The notes beneath the pieces are model-generated. The model made no database searches. It was not told the DNA's origin and saw only the letters and a program-made list of their open reading frames with translations. The position numbers and the translations under genes are program-made. Below are positions 5,868 through 7,315 of a stretch of DNA of 7,315 nt, one piece after another (positions within the stretch are counted from its first letter, which is position 1; the number at the start of each line of letters is the position of its first letter). Origin of the DNA: Dichotomicrobium sp046543175 (GTDB lineage: Bacteria > Pseudomonadota > Alphaproteobacteria > Rhizobiales > Rhodomicrobiaceae); the NCBI GenBank assembly GCA_046543175.1, contig JBKGZY010000138.1, positions 1-7,315 of the forward strand. The letters run 5' to 3'.

Positions 5868-6035
5868 AAACCACGATCATTGCCGTTGCGGCTTGTATTT
5901 GAGTTTATTCCAGTTCAAGCAACGACCGACGCCAAGCAGGTGGAGCCTCGGATCGCTCTGCCGGCACCGTCGCCGGGCCAATTTCGGCCCCGCGCGCCGG
6001 GTAGGCAGCACGCCCATAAATCCTGACTGTAGCAC

Positions 6036-6054
6036 TTTAGAATTAGAATTAGAG
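6036..6054 (+). repeat. TTTAGAATTAGA element, right copy, with three tandem TTAGAA-like hexamers
   Basis: TTTAGAATTAGA at 6036-6047 matches the left copy on the other strand. It continues so that TTAGAA, TTAGAA and TTAGAG follow in register (6037-6054), then a T run. It lies about 180 bases upstream of the FutA-like start. It is a probable operator or upstream promoter element; no clear -10 was found at the right distance. Tandem hexamers resemble how Fur-family operators are built, but the sequence is not a Fur box I recognise. Confidence 0.5.
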
Positions 6055-6219
6055 TTTTTCTAGCATATTGGTTTTGTTAGCTTATTCGTTTGACTCTGCC
6101 CCTCTCCTGTTTTTCCATGCGCGTGGGCGTCGGCGCGCGCAATCCGCATATCACGAGCGCTGCGCCCGTTCTGCGCTCATCCGTTCAATCCGATTGCGGG
6201 GCTTTGTCCCCCGAGTATT

Positions 6220-6224
6220 GGAGG
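6220..6224 (+). promoter_or_regulatory. Ribosome binding site of the FutA-like gene
   Basis: GGAGG with 7 bases of spacing to ATG 6232, a near-ideal site that fixes the start immediately before the signal peptide. Confidence 0.8.
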
Positions 6225-6231
6225 CAAGATT

Positions 6232-7272
6232 ATGCAACATGAATTCTTGGCGCGCGGGGCGTGCATCGCCCTGGCGGTCACGCTCGTGGCCCTCGCGCTC
6301 CCGTCCGCGGCACAGGCCCAGGGCGAGGTGAATGTCTACTCGGCCCGGCACTACGACGCCGACGATGCCCTGTTTGCCGAGTTCAAGGAACGTACCGGCA
6401 TTACCGTCAACCGGATCGAGGGCAACAGCGACGAGTTGATGGCCCGGATGCAGGCCGAGGGCGAGAACAGCCCGGCCGACATCTTCCTGACCGTCGATGC
6501 CGGCCGCATCTGGCGGGCGGATGAAGCCGGATTGCTCGCGCCGGTCGATTCGGAGGTTCTCAACGCGCGCATCCCGCCGCATCTGCGGCATCCCGAGGGC
6601 CACTGGTTCGGCCTGTCGCAGCGTGCGCGCATCATCTTCTATGACAAGGACCGCGTGGACAATCCGCCACGCACCTACGAGGCACTCGCCGACGACGCCT
6701 ATGACGACATGATCTGCATCCGTTCGTCGACGAACATCTACAACCTGTCGCTGCTCGCCTCGATGATCGAGGTGCATGGCCGCGACAAGGCGAAAGAGTG
6801 GGCCGCCGGCGTCCGCGAGAACATGGCGCGCGAGCCGCAGGGCGGGGACACCGACCAGCTTCGCGGAATCGTTTCCGGCGAGTGCGGCATCGCCGTCGCC
6901 AACCACTACTATTTCGTGCGCGGCCTTGTCGGCGATGTCAGCGGGCTGACCGAAGGCATCGACCGGATCGGCTGGATCTGGCCCAACCAGGGCGGCCGCG
7001 GCGCGCATGTCAATGTTGCGGCCGGCGCCGTGACGGCCAATGCGCCCAACCGCGAGAACGCCATCAAGCTGCTCGAATTCCTCTCGTCCGATTTCGCGCA
7101 GCAGCACTTCGCCCGTCAGAACAACGAGTATCCGGCCGTTCCGGGCGTTCCGCTGGATGAAGGCGTTGCGCAGCTCGGCTACTTCGTGCCGGACAACTCC
7201 ACGGGCGCGGCCAGCTACGGCGCGAATGCCCCGGAGGCGCAGGCGATTTTCAACGAGGTCGACTGGCCGTAG
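6232..7272 (+). CDS. FutA/FbpA-type periplasmic Fe(III)-binding protein of an iron ABC transporter
   Basis: 346 residues, normal for the family. Residues 1-29 are a Sec signal peptide ending in Ala-Gln-Ala. The mature protein starts EVNVYSARHYDADD and continues with a two-lobed class of ferric-binding proteins. Likely iron ligands are Tyr41 (next to His40), Tyr170 in SSTNIYNLSLLAS, and the pair Tyr226-Tyr227 in NHYYFVRG. The spacing 41-170-226-227 closely follows that of the tyrosine ligands I recall for cyanobacterial FutA1 (55-185-241-242). Other family marks are SPADIFLTVDAGR, GHWFGLSQRARIIFYD and PNQGGRGAHVNVAAGA. It would bind ferric iron in the periplasm and hand it to a permease/ATPase pair. 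None is in the window, but 43 bases remain after the stop and the next gene probably follows. The start has a strong ribosome site. Iron-repressed expression is expected from the family and fits the upstream TTTAGAA repeats. Confidence 0.95.
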   Translation: MQHEFLARGACIALAVTLVALALPSAAQAQGEVNVYSARHYDADDALFAEFKERTGITVNRIEGNSDELMARMQAEGENSPADIFLTVDAGRIWRADEAGLLAPVDSEVLNARIPPHLRHPEGHWFGLSQRARIIFYDKDRVDNPPRTYEALADDAYDDMICIRSSTNIYNLSLLASMIEVHGRDKAKEWAAGVRENMAREPQGGDTDQLRGIVSGECGIAVANHYYFVRGLVGDVSGLTEGIDRIGWIWPNQGGRGAHVNVAAGAVTANAPNRENAIKLLEFLSSDFAQQHFARQNNEYPAVPGVPLDEGVAQLGYFVPDNSTGAASYGANAPEAQAIFNEVDWP

Positions 7273-7315
7273 ACAGCCGACGGCACTGGTTGGAAAGGGA
7301 AGGTCGCGCTCATCG

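Larger units (their letters stand above)
5695..6231. other. 537-base divergent intergenic region, AT-rich edges around a GC-rich core
   Basis: No convincing gene is seen here. The minus-strand side (about 5800-5915) and the plus-strand side (about 6016-6090) are AT-rich and promoter-like. The middle (about 5920-6015) is GC-rich and can fold: CCGGC 5961-5965 can pair with GCCGG 5972-5976 or 5996-6000, and GGGCC 5975-5979 with GGCCC 5986-5990. The region separates the cysteine-rich gene from the FutA-like gene and is longer than two simple promoters need. It could hide a small RNA or an unrecognised operator, but neither is demonstrated. Confidence 0.6.

Noticed and set aside
6036..6052. Full Irr iron control element upstream of the FutA-like gene
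   Set aside because: TTTAGAA is present but the second half TTCTAAA is not found at the required 3-base spacing; only a half-site is claimed.
6151..7107. Long minus-strand open frame opposite the FutA-like gene
   Set aside because: It mirrors a clear coding gene in GC-rich DNA, has no recognisable domain, and is explained by codon bias of the true gene.
7273..7315. Start of a permease gene after the FutA-like gene
   Set aside because: A purine-rich stretch that could be a ribosome site is visible, but no start codon with enough sequence to identify a protein is present before the window ends.

Overview
The window looks like chromosome of a GC-rich proteobacterium, most likely an alphaproteobacterium. 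The evidence is the strong G/C preference at third codon positions, the closest recalled relatives of several proteins, and promoter sequences that stand out only as short AT-rich islands. No mobile element, tRNA, rRNA or CRISPR array was seen. No species can be named from the sequence alone.

Layout. (1) Positions 1-1359, plus strand: the C-terminal part of a protein with a Glu-Gly repeat tract (start lies outside the window), followed 3 bases later by a PiuC/YbiX-type Fe(II)/2-oxoglutarate dioxygenase. (2) Positions 1406-1789, plus strand: a small exported helical protein resembling the DUF6746 group. (3) Position 1824-1854: a perfect 10-bp hairpin at the convergent junction, which contains the stop codon of the opposing gene. 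(4) Positions 5044 down to 1850, minus strand: three tandem genes, namely a YejA-like periplasmic oligopeptide-type binding protein, an IsdG/HmoA-like antibiotic-biosynthesis-monooxygenase-fold protein with an Asn-Trp-His triad, and a LysR-type regulator. (5) Positions 5694-5185, minus strand: a cysteine-rich protein that I cannot name. (6) Positions 5695-6231: a long divergent promoter region with AT-rich edges around a GC-rich core. (7) Positions 6232-7272, plus strand: a FutA/FbpA-type periplasmic Fe(III)-binding protein, probably the first gene of an iron ABC transporter that continues past the window.

How it may work together. Iron is the common thread. The FutA-like protein would capture ferric iron. 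PiuC-type dioxygenases are usually found near TonB-dependent siderophore receptors and respond to iron. The IsdG-like enzyme carries the residues used to open heme and release its iron. The YejA-like protein upstream of it has no permease genes here and might supply a peptide or heme-like ligand, but that is inference. The motif TTTAGAA occurs in both intergenic regions that should carry promoters for the YejA-like, cysteine-rich and FutA-like genes. It equals half of the iron control element bound by Irr in alphaproteobacteria. This suggests, without proving, shared iron- or heme-responsive control.

The least explained parts are the Glu-Gly repeat protein with its His/Met motif, the nine-cysteine protein, and the shared TTTAGAA elements.
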